Shown piece after piece: positions 1 to 10,700 of a stretch of DNA of 64,000 bases. The DNA lies in contig CADAES010000001.1 in the NCBI GenBank assembly GCA_902786975.1, forward strand, positions 119,248-183,247, given 5' to 3'. Numbering within the stretch: position 1 is the stretch's first letter; each line of letters starts with the position of its first letter. The notes beneath the pieces were generated by a model, which did no database searches, was not told the origin of the DNA, and saw nothing but the letters and a program-made list of their open reading frames with translations. Origin of the DNA: an uncultured Ruminococcus sp. GTDB taxonomy: Bacteria > Bacillota > Clostridia > Oscillospirales > Ruminococcaceae. Made by a program: the position numbers and the translations under genes.

Positions 1-471
1 AGAAAACACCTGCACAGGGCGGTCCTCGCTTCGGAACTGTTGTGTGCAGTCATAGTGACAGCGACTGTCGTTGCCGTAAATTACGGATCGAATATGCTTT
101 TTTCAAAGCTGTGTACCGGCGATTATGCACCGCTTGCGGTAAAGTTTGAAGATGCGGCAACCACGCTTTCAAAGACAAATATGAGTATTTATGCAATGAT
201 AGCGGTGATGTTTGCGGGAACATTTGCGATGACCGTCGTAGGCTCTCTGCTTGCAGAGCTTTTGTCTAAAAAACGTGGCATAGTTATCGCCATGACGATC
301 ATCGGTTTTATAACCTGTGTGATAGGCGTTTTCATGGCTTTATACTATATCGGGAACAAGTATGTTTCTATCGCTGTATGTGCCGCATTGGTCATAGCGC
401 TGGTGGTGCTGCAGTACGTAAAGATAAAGGGTATGACGATAGACAGGAAGCCTGCCTGGAAAGCGGCATAA
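1..471 (+). CDS. Membrane protein, 5'-truncated by the window edge (possible ABC-2-type permease)
   Basis: The reading frame is open from base 1 without a start or ribosome binding site, so the gene begins outside the window and only its C-terminal part is present. The visible part has hydrophobic segments (around AVIVTATVVAVNYG, MIAVMFAGTFAMTVVGSLLAELL, VIAMTIIGFITCVIGVFMALYYIG and ISIAVCAALVIALVVLQ) and ends in a short charged tail. It is followed after 13 bases by a second polytopic membrane protein, so the two are probably one operon and perhaps two permease subunits of an exporter whose ATPase lies upstream. The ABC-2 idea rests only on topology and pairing; no family motif was recognised. 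Confidence 0.6.
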   Translation, partial: RKHLHRAVLASELLCAVIVTATVVAVNYGSNMLFSKLCTGDYAPLAVKFEDAATTLSKTNMSIYAMIAVMFAGTFAMTVVGSLLAELLSKKRGIVIAMTIIGFITCVIGVFMALYYIGNKYVSIAVCAALVIALVVLQYVKIKGMTIDRKPAWKAA

Positions 472-484
472 GGGGGGCAAGAAA

Positions 485-1237
485 ATGAAAAACGAACTTA
501 CACGTTATCTGCTCAAGGATAACTTCAAGAGCAATGTTATTATTTCTTCGATAATTGCAGCGGCGGTTTGCCTGATTTTTTCCGTGCTGGCGATATGTAT
601 TGGGGACGCAGCGAGCGATGAAAAGATACATAATATAGTTACCGTTGTGCTGATCATATGGAGCGCCTTCGTGTGTACTATTGGAGTGGGCATAATGGGT
701 ATAAATATGAGTATCTATATGAACCGTTCGAGGAAAACGGCTGTAAAGTCGATCTTCTTGACAGTACTCCTCTGCGTTCTCGTGTGCAGCGGTATCGCAC
801 TTGCTGCCGAGGGCGTAATAGCAGGCGTTTCAAAAGCAACAGGCTTCGGGTATGTATTCAGACCGCTTGTCAAGTCTTTTGGCATTACAGACGTAAATAC
901 GGACTTTTTCGGAATTGTCATTTCCTACCTGTTCAATGTGCTTCTGATGTTTACCGTTTCGGTGGCTTCTCTTTTCCTTATCACAGCGTCGATGAAGTTC
1001 GGCAAGTGGTTATGGATCGGCTGGTGGATATTCTATATGCTGATAATGACTGCCGGAAAGTCTGTAATAATGTCGGTCAGCCGCTTTATCAAGGGAACTG
1101 CCAGCCCGGGCTTTGTGCTGCTCGCATTGATCGCTGTTACAGCGGTAGTGTTCACGGCGCTGGATATACTGCTGATAAAAAGGATAGAGCTGAAAAAGAG
1201 CGCTCTTATGTGGGCTTCTGGCGTAAGGAGGGCCTGA
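485..1237 (+). CDS. Polytopic membrane protein of unknown function (possible ABC-2-type permease subunit)
   Basis: A 250-residue protein with about six membrane-spanning segments, beginning with a charged stretch (MKNELTRYLLKDNFKSN) that looks like a cytoplasmic lead-in to the first helix. A GGGGGGC stretch just before the ATG serves as ribosome binding site. It sits 13 bases behind the truncated membrane gene and is closed by a hairpin terminator, so it is the last gene of that operon. The size and topology fit permease subunits of small ABC exporters that work without extracellular domains. I do not recognise a specific family and the role is left open. Confidence 0.6.
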   Translation: MKNELTRYLLKDNFKSNVIISSIIAAAVCLIFSVLAICIGDAASDEKIHNIVTVVLIIWSAFVCTIGVGIMGINMSIYMNRSRKTAVKSIFLTVLLCVLVCSGIALAAEGVIAGVSKATGFGYVFRPLVKSFGITDVNTDFFGIVISYLFNVLLMFTVSVASLFLITASMKFGKWLWIGWWIFYMLIMTAGKSVIMSVSRFIKGTASPGFVLLALIAVTAVVFTALDILLIKRIELKKSALMWASGVRRA

Positions 1238-1288
1238 ATGACCCGAGCATGGACGGGCGTGCCACGTTATATAGAATAAACCGCACAT

Positions 1289-1320
1289 CAAGCCGGACGC
1301 ACAAGCGTTCGGCTTTTTTA
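1289..1320 (+). terminator. Rho-independent terminator of the first operon
   Basis: A ten-base stem (AGCCGGACGC with GCGTTCGGCT, one G-T pair) with an ACAA loop is followed by a T-run. It lies about 50 bases after the stop of the membrane protein gene. Confidence 0.85.
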
Positions 1321-1485
1321 CATCATAATTTTATCATACCGTCATTTGTTTTACATATCATTTAGGTATGGTGTAATGTGAAAAGGCAGGTCCGCCGGCT
1401 TAGGGATCGAAGTTGTATGTTAAAAATGTGAAAGAAATTTATAAAATATACAATCTTGTTTGTGCAAATTTGTCAAATATGCTGA

Positions 1486-1514
1486 TTGCCAAATACGCAC
1501 TTTTATTGTATAAT
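1486..1514 (+). promoter_or_regulatory. SigA-type promoter of the surface-protein locus
   Basis: TTGCCA (1486-1491) and TATAAT (1509-1514) are separated by 17 bases. It is the only strong promoter seen before the four surface genes. The rest of the 365-base gap holds the terminator of the previous operon and AT-rich DNA with nothing recognised. Confidence 0.75.
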
Positions 1515-1527
1515 ATAAGAGAGTAAC

Positions 1528-1577
1528 TATGGCTTTTAGGGGGATACTGCACCCTTTTGACGAAAAAGTCCATAAAT
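1528..1577 (+). promoter_or_regulatory. Structured 5' leader hairpin before the surface-protein genes
   Basis: The transcript from the 1486 promoter would carry a long-range hairpin. TATGGCTTTT near 1529 pairs with AAAAAGTCCATA near 1564 (one bulge) and encloses a smaller AGGG/CCCT stem. It ends about 25 bases before the first start codon. No known riboswitch consensus was matched; in particular the conserved cyclic-di-GMP-I aptamer motifs are absent. A role in mRNA stability or regulation is only a possibility. Confidence 0.35.
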
Positions 1578-1602
1578 TTAGCAAAAAAGCGAGGTGAGTG
1601 CG

Positions 1603-2610
1603 ATGAGTGAAAGGTCGGTAAGCGAGAACAGAAAGCTGTGGGAAGCAGCCGAGAAAGCAGCCGAAAAGGCGGTGGCAGAAGCCAAAGAAAAAAGCGCCGA
1701 AGAGAAGCGCAAGCAGAAAAAACGTGTGGTTAAGCTCGGATTGATGTCCATACTCGTTGCACTTGTCCTGATACTTGCCTCAGTAGCGTGGTTTGCAGCG
1801 AACGATTCCGTCGCAGCGGATACCATGGCGGTCACTGCGGAGGGAGTCCCATATACTATCCAGACCCGTAACAGCAGCGGATATTACAGCAGTGTCTACG
1901 AAGGTCTTGAGACTGACGGGATGGAGTGGAAGATCTCTTCAACAAAAAATTTTGATAATCACGTAGATGCTATCGATACGTCTAAAGGTGAGACCTCTCC
2001 GGGAATTGAACCCGGAGATCATGGGATCCTTGAATTCAGAGTTAATCCAAACAACTCCGAAACAATAACTGTGGACTGCATTTTTGATATTAAAGCCTAT
2101 GTTGAGACAACTACCACAGGTGAGAATAATCAGCAGGTCACTGAGGTGACAGAGATCGATAACAGCGGTCTTCTGGGCTATCTTAAAGCGCACATTATGC
2201 TTTTTTCAGGTATAGATGCTAACGGTAAATATACGGGATTGATCGGGACCGATGCCGAATTAAGAAGGGTCCTTGCTAATCAGCAGTATACAAGGAACGG
2301 TGAATCTTACACGCAGATCTACTGGGTGTGGCCATTATACCTGGAGAATCTTACAAGTGAGCAATCGAACAAGATCATATATGCTCCGACCGAGCGCTCG
2401 TCTGTTATAACATATATAGCAAACAACAAAAACGGTTTTTTCAAAGATTGCAGTGATACTGCCGCACAGGTGACAGCGGACCTTACAGCTCTGTCCACGG
2501 AGTATTCGAGTGCCATTTACAACCATTATAATACAAAATATGATAATGCGGATCTTGAGATCGGCAACAATGTATCCTATGTGATGCTTTCCATGCAGGT
2601 ATCTCAATAA
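1603..2610 (+). CDS. Membrane-anchored secreted protein with TasA/camelysin-like N-terminus
   Basis: The ATG at 1603 is preceded by GAGGTGAG at ideal distance, so it is preferred over an in-frame GTG inside that site; this gives 335 residues. A charged, Ala/Lys/Glu-rich cytoplasmic head of about 45 residues leads into one hydrophobic segment (LGLMSILVALVLILASVAWF), followed by AWFAANDSVAADTMAV. That AWFxxNxxVxAxxM pattern at the signal-segment end resembles the region after the signal in SipW-processed TasA/camelysin-type proteins of Bacillota. The remainder is a Ser/Thr/Asn-rich extracellular domain without Cys pairs or catalytic motifs. It is first of three similar-sized proteins ahead of a giant surface protein, suggesting a fibre or scaffold subunit; this is inference. 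No SipW peptidase gene is in the window. Confidence 0.6.
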   Translation: MSERSVSENRKLWEAAEKAAEKAVAEAKEKSAEEKRKQKKRVVKLGLMSILVALVLILASVAWFAANDSVAADTMAVTAEGVPYTIQTRNSSGYYSSVYEGLETDGMEWKISSTKNFDNHVDAIDTSKGETSPGIEPGDHGILEFRVNPNNSETITVDCIFDIKAYVETTTTGENNQQVTEVTEIDNSGLLGYLKAHIMLFSGIDANGKYTGLIGTDAELRRVLANQQYTRNGESYTQIYWVWPLYLENLTSEQSNKIIYAPTERSSVITYIANNKNGFFKDCSDTAAQVTADLTALSTEYSSAIYNHYNTKYDNADLEIGNNVSYVMLSMQVSQ

Positions 2611-2687
2611 TAATCAGTATGTATCCAACTGTTGGATATCAATTACAAAGTCTTTGATCATGTACAAAAACAAGGGAGGTGACGGCT

Positions 2688-3488
2688 TTGAAAATACTCA
2701 AAAAGTTAATAGAAAAAATCAAGAAGCTGTCCTTCCCGGTAAAGATACAGCTTATCATTGCACTGATGTGCACTATGGCGATACCTGTGTATGCATGGTT
2801 TGCTTATCAGGACAAGATAGAAGTGTTGACCAAGGTAAAAGAGCCGCCAGCCATAAATCTTGCATCCGGCGGTGACGATCCTGCACTCTACATAACTCTT
2901 GAGAATATAGATGTTAGTGCTGGCACTGATAAATATATTGTTTTCTCCATTGAACCGGGCAAATATTCAGCTTATGATATCCAGCTTTCACATACGACTA
3001 ATATTCCTTTTACCTATCAGTTATACAGGGTGAAGGAAGATGCGAACGGGACAATAGAGTACACGGATCACACCAGAACTGAAGGCGAGGAAACAGAATT
3101 AAAATACAGCATAATTAGTACGGCATCAGGTACAACTAACGGAGAAGTAATACTCACGGATATAAACCCGGATAATAGATCGACGGGCAGAATTCTCGGG
3201 GACGAGGAAGATCTTGAAGCTAAGGATCGCCGTAATTATGTTGTTGGAGAGGGCGCTGACGATGTCAATCAATATGTCAAGCCGCTGTATAGTGTGGCAA
3301 GAAGAATCCCTCAGTTGAACCAGTCTGATGACGACAGTGCTGAAAGAGATTATTTTGCAATCAAAATAACCTGGACTCAAGGCCCCAACAATAAGACCGA
3401 AGAGGATGCAGACTACTGGAATTACGCATATAACAACAAAGAAACAGATCTGATATATATATCGGCAAAACAGAATACAGCCAATTAA
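2688..3488 (+). CDS. Secreted/anchored surface protein, second of the cluster
   Basis: The likely start is TTG at 2688, five bases after a GGGAGGTGA site; an in-frame GTG at 2679 lies inside that site. The product has about 266 residues. A basic head (KILKKLIEKIKKLSFPVK) and a hydrophobic segment (IQLIIALMCTMAIPVYAWFAYQ) again end in an A-W-F motif, as in the preceding protein. The rest is a beta-rich extracellular domain with many acidic residues and Thr/Ser (for example SIEPGKYSAYDIQLSH and YAYNNKETDLIYISAKQ). It may be a small structural subunit exported and assembled with its neighbours. There is no sorting signal. Family membership is inferred from the N-terminal motif and the gene context only. 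Confidence 0.55.
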   Translation: MKILKKLIEKIKKLSFPVKIQLIIALMCTMAIPVYAWFAYQDKIEVLTKVKEPPAINLASGGDDPALYITLENIDVSAGTDKYIVFSIEPGKYSAYDIQLSHTTNIPFTYQLYRVKEDANGTIEYTDHTRTEGEETELKYSIISTASGTTNGEVILTDINPDNRSTGRILGDEEDLEAKDRRNYVVGEGADDVNQYVKPLYSVARRIPQLNQSDDDSAERDYFAIKITWTQGPNNKTEEDADYWNYAYNNKETDLIYISAKQNTAN

Positions 3489-3529
3489 GAATCGTTGATA
3501 CAAATGTGATGACATAGAATGAGGCGAGA

Positions 3530-4600
3530 ATGATGAAAGGATACATTAAGAAAATATACAAAAGAATATTAAAGTATCCGGTCACGATCTGGATGCTCAT
3601 ATCTATTCTCGCTTTTTCGGGTATACATATGGCTTTTGCAGCATATAACGGAACAGCGATCGTTAAAAGAGTTGTGTCTACGCAGGTATCAAGCAACAGT
3701 TCGTTTTCATCGAATTATATGGAGGTCTACTCAACAAATATAGCTGTAAAGAATCTTCGTACTACAAATGAAGGAAACTTCGTATGTACTGTTACAGTAT
3801 GTAACTATGATCAGCTCGATCCGACAAGTCCTGCAAAAGCATTGATCGATTATAGTTTTAAAGCGGAGCTTGTTAAATATAACGATAGTACGGGTCAGTA
3901 CGATGTCGTTACAACTGTTCAGAAAGAAAATGATGTTCCAAAGACGTTTTATGTTCAAAAGATCATGGATGATAATCAGGCAATGCCCTCAGATCCTCAG
4001 CACAGTCTGAATAGTGTGGGATCATTTTCTTACACTTATTCTTCAGAGAACCTTGAAGGCGGCAATACCCTAAGAGATGCTTACAGCATTTGTTTTGACG
4101 CTGCAGAAGTTGCTAAGGATGTTCCGGATCTGTTTATCAGGGTATCGGCAACTCCTACTCAGGAAAGCATTCAGCGGAACGGCAGCGGTGTTACAAATCT
4201 GGCCAGTGTTATAAGCATTGCACAAGGTAGGACAGTTGAGACGGGCTGGCATGGAAACCTTCAGGAATTAAGTACAACGGATTATGATGGCTATAACCTG
4301 ATAATCGAAGGTTCCGGCAAAGGAACGATAGATATTCTCTGGGACAGCAGTAAATTTACAATGAACCCGGTGTTTGTTTCTCAGTATGGAGGGACCGACG
4401 GAAAGCTGACCGGAGAATCAGCTGTATCCGGGAAGCCGGGCTGGGTAATGAGAACACTTACGGTCGATTCTGCAACCGGAGACAACAGGTATGTTGTTCA
4501 GTTCTATAAAGCTGTTTCCGGCACATATACAGGCCCTGAATTCCCAAGCAAATATATTAAATGTGAGAATTATGTTCAGGATTCGGATGAAACTTCATAA
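3530..4600 (+). CDS. Secreted/anchored surface protein, third of the cluster
   Basis: Two adjacent ATG codons (3530 and 3533) follow a GAGGCGAG site, so the product is 355-356 residues. A basic head (MMKGYIKKIYKRILKYPVT) and hydrophobic segment (IWMLISILAFSGIHMAFAAY) form a signal or anchor. The extracellular part is beta-rich and Ser/Thr/Asn-rich, with a repeated interest in AVKNLRTTNEGNFVCTVTVCNYDQL-like strands that recall an Ig-like or jelly-roll fold. It follows the second protein by about 40 bases and precedes the giant gene by about 120, so the four genes are probably one transcript. It may be a minor subunit or adaptor for the giant protein. No enzyme motif was seen. Confidence 0.55.
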   Translation: MMKGYIKKIYKRILKYPVTIWMLISILAFSGIHMAFAAYNGTAIVKRVVSTQVSSNSSFSSNYMEVYSTNIAVKNLRTTNEGNFVCTVTVCNYDQLDPTSPAKALIDYSFKAELVKYNDSTGQYDVVTTVQKENDVPKTFYVQKIMDDNQAMPSDPQHSLNSVGSFSYTYSSENLEGGNTLRDAYSICFDAAEVAKDVPDLFIRVSATPTQESIQRNGSGVTNLASVISIAQGRTVETGWHGNLQELSTTDYDGYNLIIEGSGKGTIDILWDSSKFTMNPVFVSQYGGTDGKLTGESAVSGKPGWVMRTLTVDSATGDNRYVVQFYKAVSGTYTGPEFPSKYIKCENYVQDSDETS

Positions 4601-4718
4601 CCGGGTTCTGGACTCGAACCAAAAGCTCAATAAGAGCACAGAAAGAGATAAGATCGTGCGATCCGGGGAAAATAATGGGTAATGCTCTATTAACGTGATT
4701 GCATTGGCGGGTGATTAT

Positions 4719-7700
4719 ATGAAAAGGTTATTTAATCGCAAAAACAGAATATACAGGAGGATCATCAGCTTTACGCTTGTCCTTGCGCTAGTGTTTACGG
4801 GTACCCCTGCGGATCTGATCTGTGAAGATATACTTGAACGCACCGGACTTTCGATGAATGTTAAGGCTGAGGGTGAGCTTGATGCGCTTAAATCGAGGTA
4901 TTCCGCCCATACCTATACCTTTACTTCCGAAAGCCCTGATCTGTCTGAGTATTCACAGTGTTTTCAGGATAAAACTTGGGCAGAAGACCACGCAAATGAT
5001 ACGATAACACTTAATCCGATATCGAGTAGGTATCTGTTTGACGCAAATTATAATCCGATTGGTAATTCCGCTGCGCCGTTTAATGGGACAATCTATTTGA
5101 ATACCAATACAGATGACTTTTATGTTGAAACATATTCTCCGATCTTTGATTATGTGAAAGATTCTGCAAAACTTTACAATCTGGGTACTACTACTGTTAT
5201 TCCGCTTAATATCAAACGGCTTGCTGATGCAGGGGATAACGTATCACCTCTTCTGGCTAATCATATGGTCGGAAGCGGTGCAACTGATCCATATGAATGG
5301 AAAGTCATACTGAATACTGCAAATGTTAAGAGTTATTCGGGGGTTATCTACGAGATGACCGACGGTGCAAAGATCGATCTGACCTTTGAGGATAAAAGCG
5401 ATCATACACAGGTACTTGATAATAACGGTAATATCTCTTCCGGTTCGATCATTGATAATAAACAAAGCAATAAGCATTATGGCATACTCTGCGGTTCGAT
5501 ACAGGGCGGCAGTGTACTTAAGTCAAAATATACCAAGACTAAGGATGACAACGTAACCTTCATCGGAACAGAAACGGCGAATTGCGGCGGATTGATAGGT
5601 GAGATCAACGCTTCAACTTTTGAACTCCTTTCTGGAAGCAGTGCAGCTAAAGTTGATTTTAAGACTGCCAAGAAACAAGTTGGCTTCATCTGTGGTCACG
5701 CAGAAAGCAGTAAGATCACATTACCTACAGACTATGCATTTTCAGGAACTGTTGACGGAAAGGATTACGCAGGTGGAATAGCAGGATATTGCAAGAATAC
5801 GGTTGTGAATTATGCTACAACTACGGGCGCTATTACGCTCGATAGTTGCAACATTACGGGCGGCAAAAAAACAGGCGGGGTATTTGGTTATTATGAATGT
5901 AACACAGCTGCAAATGATATACTTCTTACCCGTACATACAGCCTGACAGGATGTAAGGTTGAAGGGGCCGAATTAAGCGGCGGCATTGCCGGAGAGTATA
6001 AGGTCACATACTCAGGGGCTGTGACGATCGATATTGATGATTATAGTATGGATAGCACAACTCAGCTGAAAACCGGCACATCTGCAGGCGGACTTTTTGG
6101 TAAGTTTACATCTGCCGGAAGTGTTACGATCACCGATTCTGATACAACGAACACTCATTTTGCACCGCCTTCAAGTTCTGTACCTTTCGGCGGCATTATT
6201 GGCGAATACGTGAATAACGGCTATGCTAATACACTGACACTTAGTGGCTTTACGGTTAATAATCTGAGTGCTTCTTCATCAGGTAATGTCGGCGGAATCA
6301 TCAGACAGCTTACGGATTCGACATATGTGAGCGTAAGCAGGGTTTCCGTAACGAATGTTGATGCGTCAAGTGCTACCTATTTTGGCGGAATCATATCAAC
6401 TCTTGACAGCAGTAATGCCGGATCCTTTATTGATGTTACAGGTGATTTCACACTTACAATGGCGACCGGCAAGACCTACAAGGGCGGCGCAATAGCGGGC
6501 AGCTTTAAGAAGGGCGTTATTCGCTTCGCCGGCACTACCGACATAAGCGGAGCGCAGGCAGAAAACGGCTATGCACAGCTTGTATATGAAAATGATGAAA
6601 CTCTTGTCTATGCAAAAGGCAATGGGTCTGATTCAGCATGGACTTTTAAGAGAAACTCAGCAACAACAGCTTCTGATCTTGGCCAATGGGGCGAAGTCGT
6701 AAGACTTTTTGATGTAAGCGGAACAAAAAAGAACGCAGAAGATGCCGGGATAGTATCAGTTGCAAATAATAAAGTAACAGTAGCAAGTGTTACAGCTGAC
6801 CCTGCTATAAACGATGAAGTATCATTTGCAAAAGTTGCTCTTAATATGCAGCTTAATGACGGAAGTGACCACGTTGCGCTTTGCTTTGCAAGCGGCGGTG
6901 CGAATAAGACATCATTGTTGTCATCTAATATTACTGTAAGCGGCGAGATTGACCTTTCCGGTACAGGTTTGCTCGGATTTATGCGTGACGGAGGAAGTGC
7001 TTTTTCTTCTGATGCTGAATGCTTTAAGGGTTCGATCTCCAAAGCGAGCGGAGCTTCAGAAGCAACGATCAAGCTTGCAACCGGAGAAGCATATGGAACT
7101 TATCTGGAGGGCAGCACCGGAACAGGCGGTAAAATATATCTTACAGGTACTTATGGACATAACGCGCAGGGTCTGCTTGCATTTGCTAATGGTGCATCTG
7201 CTACTAACCTGACTGTAAGCGGTGATATAAAGGTTGAAGGCGCAGCCACTATGTATGCTGGCGCATTATTCGGCGCAATGACTAACGGTGCTTCACTTTC
7301 TGGTGTGACGATCACCACAACGCTTGATGTAACAAAGGGGGATAGTGATGTTTTCTTCTTCGTTGGAGGTACTGCTGGTGTGTTTGACGGGAGTACAACT
7401 TCAACTGACCCCTATGTGCTGGAGATAAAAGAACGCTGCTCGATCAAGCCTACAATCAAGCTTTATGGCGACATCGACTGCACATCAAAAAGAACGATCA
7501 ATGTCGGCGGTATTCTTGGTTCTTTGAAAGGTGAAGCTGCAACCCAGTATAACGTTTCTGTTGCCAGTTCAGAGGTCTCTCCGAAAATAGAAATAGGCAC
7601 TGATGTTTTAGATGTCGACACTTCGTATGTTGGTGGAATGATAGGACGTATTCAGGCAAATACCAAAAATGCACGTACTGTCACCCTTAGTTCAGTAACG

Positions 7701-10700
7701 ATGACAGGTGCTTCTGTTGAGACAAAGTCAAAGTATTCGGGCGGCCTCCTCGGCTCACATTGGGAGCGTACAAACCTAACAGTTAACGGTCTCACTATAA
7801 CAGGTTCTAAAGTTGATAGTAAATACTCGGCTGACGGAAGCAAGCAGAGCGGTCTGGTATTTAAAGGCACAGGTAAGTGGGATATCAATACTCTCACCAT
7901 TCAGGCAACTTCTGATTCTACTCCTGTCAACACAACATTTAGTTCTACTAATGGTGCTCCCGCCTCTTTCGGACTTATTGTAAATGAAGCATACAGTGGC
8001 GATGATGGTCTCTATATCAACCTTAAAAACAGCGGTTATTCCCTTACAGGTGTAACTGTGCCCACATCCTCATCAGACGGTAATTACTATGTTGATGAGA
8101 TCGCAGCCGATACAAAAAACAACGATAAAGACGGCGGCGACATTACGGCCGGCGGCAAAGGAACAGGTATAGTAAATATCAATATGAATGCCTCTGCAGA
8201 CGGCACACTTACAAAAATTGTCGATACAGATACTCCTGCAAATGGAACAGGCACATATCAGAACAGACTATATTCTCAGCTTGAAAATCTCATCGGCAAT
8301 CGGAACAGCAGGTACTATTATAACCTTGATGTAATGCTTGAAAAGGGTACACTGGGCAGTACTGCGCCCGCCGGAGAGCAGTTCCTTCTTTGGTCGGTCA
8401 GAAAGTACGCTGCAGACAATATCAAAAAATACTTCAAATCTAATGAGGAAATGATATCCTCAACGGGTATTGATCTGTCAGGTCTGTCATATTACCCAAT
8501 AGCGGGCGGCGAGGTGACAATGCCTGCAAGTGCCACAGTTACCTTTGGGTTCAATGCGATCCATGACTATGAAAACACTTCTTCATCAGCAGATTCGTGG
8601 AAAAGATTCCCCGATGATGTAGGCGCGCCAAAGTCTTCAAATGCGCAAAACCAGCATTACCTGATGCAGACGGGTCTGTTTACAACAGTTTCTTCTTTAT
8701 CTGCAAATACTCTCACACTGACCGGAGATTTCGGTTATGTGGCGGGGGCTGCTTCAGGTGCGCTCATTAACAAATCCACTTCAGGCTCTGTAAGCCTGAC
8801 CGGGTTAACCCTTGATGGGCTGACTCCATCCAATGCGGCATCGTATATGCTCATAAACAGCATTGATGGTACGGGAACAGCCACGCCTTCACTTACTATC
8901 AGCAACCTTCGTGCAACAAATTATGATGCTGAGGGAATAACTCTGCCTGTTGCCAAGTCTTTATTTGGAACAGCTACAGGTCAAAATATGACAATGTCAT
9001 TCAGCGATATCAAGCTTGATGCCAGAGATGGAAATACAATAAAGGATGAGAATTGGGAGAAAGATTCTTCAACTTATGCTAAAGCAATGACAGATGCATA
9101 CGGCACTAGTCGCTCGATATTCAGCACGGCTATCTTCTTTACAGAGTTGCTGGCGGCAAAAACCTGTAATATGGAATACAACTATACAGTCGATGAAGAC
9201 TGGGGAACCGGAACACCAAGAAATGTTACCTACGGTAAGGAAGTAACGGATTCCAGAGAATATCAGAACAGTGAAAAACATTATTTCCTTGCTGGTGAAA
9301 CTGACGGTCATTTTACAAATCCGATATCTAATAGTAATACAGAATTTAGTTTTACTAATGGATTCCTTCCGTATGTAGGAAACTATACCGCAAAGGGCAA
9401 TAATACTACTTATCCGGTGACAGAGATTAAGGTTAACTACAAAGCACCTGGTGTTACTGTTGGCTGTGGAACTTATAATGACCCATATATTATCTCGGAT
9501 GCTGATCAGCTTAATGCTATAGCAAAGGCGATAAACGGAACAGCATATCCGAATACAATACGTTTGCCAAACTACTTTTATGATAATCATGTCTCAATAT
9601 CATGGCATGACAGTACGATTAATCCTAATGGATGTGGCCTTTTTACTCTGCCTTCAGGATCAAACACCTATAATAAGGCAACATCTAATACAGCAACTCT
9701 TACGGGGAGTTGGAACACAACTAAAGTTCGCTATTATCTTGCATCTGCATATTACAAGATTGAAGGCACTTTTACGCTCCCTGATGATTTTGAAGGGATT
9801 GGTGTTCCTAATGATACAAATGGCGTTAAAGGTAACACCGTATTCCACGGCGTTATCGTAGGCGATAGTAGCAGTAAGCCAACTATAACAAATCCTACTA
9901 ATAATCCATTTATTGTAGCTGCTAATGGAGCCGTTGTTAAAAATATCATTATTACAAACACTGGTACTATTACAAGGGAACAAACCGAGACCGGAAGTAG
10001 CGCACTGTATGGATATAACGGCACAAATACTGATGCTAAGTATTACGGCGGAGTCATAGGAGAAATCATGGGTGGTGATAACATCATTGATGATGTTACT
10101 GTAAGGTACTCAGGTTCAACCACCCTTAGTGGAAAATATGCTCACATCATAGCCGAAGGCGGAATGGTCGGCTGTGTTGTTAATGGTGCGCTCATTTTCA
10201 GAGGCTCAAACTCTGTCAGCGGAAGAACTGTAACCGGCGGTATCTACTCTAACCAATTTGTCGGCAGAGTTATCAACGGATATGCTGTCTATGAAAGCAT
10301 TACCGGCAAGACAGGTTCTGCGCCCGATAACTATAACAAAAAGACCGGCGAAGGTAATAACGAAACAAAAACCTACACTTATCCGATCGACACGATAGAC
10401 AGAAGCAAAACGACCAATTCTGATAATCTTCTTGATGTGAATTGGTCTGATTCCACAATAACCGTTCCCGATGCACAGTCGCTTTATATCATGTCGCTTA
10501 TCACACAGTCTATCGCAAGCACGGCTGAAACCACCAGCCCGTATAATTATTACAAATATTCCCCTTCGTATGGATATAATAGTGATAATGGATTTAAGTA
10601 TATTAACGGTGTCGCAAGACTTGGCGATTACAGCAGTGTAGGATGCGGTACTTCAGCTGCTAAACCTGACGATTATAGTGATTATGCTGTTTTTGACAGC

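Noticed and set aside
1515-1602. Cyclic-di-GMP or other known riboswitch in the leader of the surface locus
   Set aside because: A hairpin is present, but none of the conserved aptamer sequences known to me could be found.
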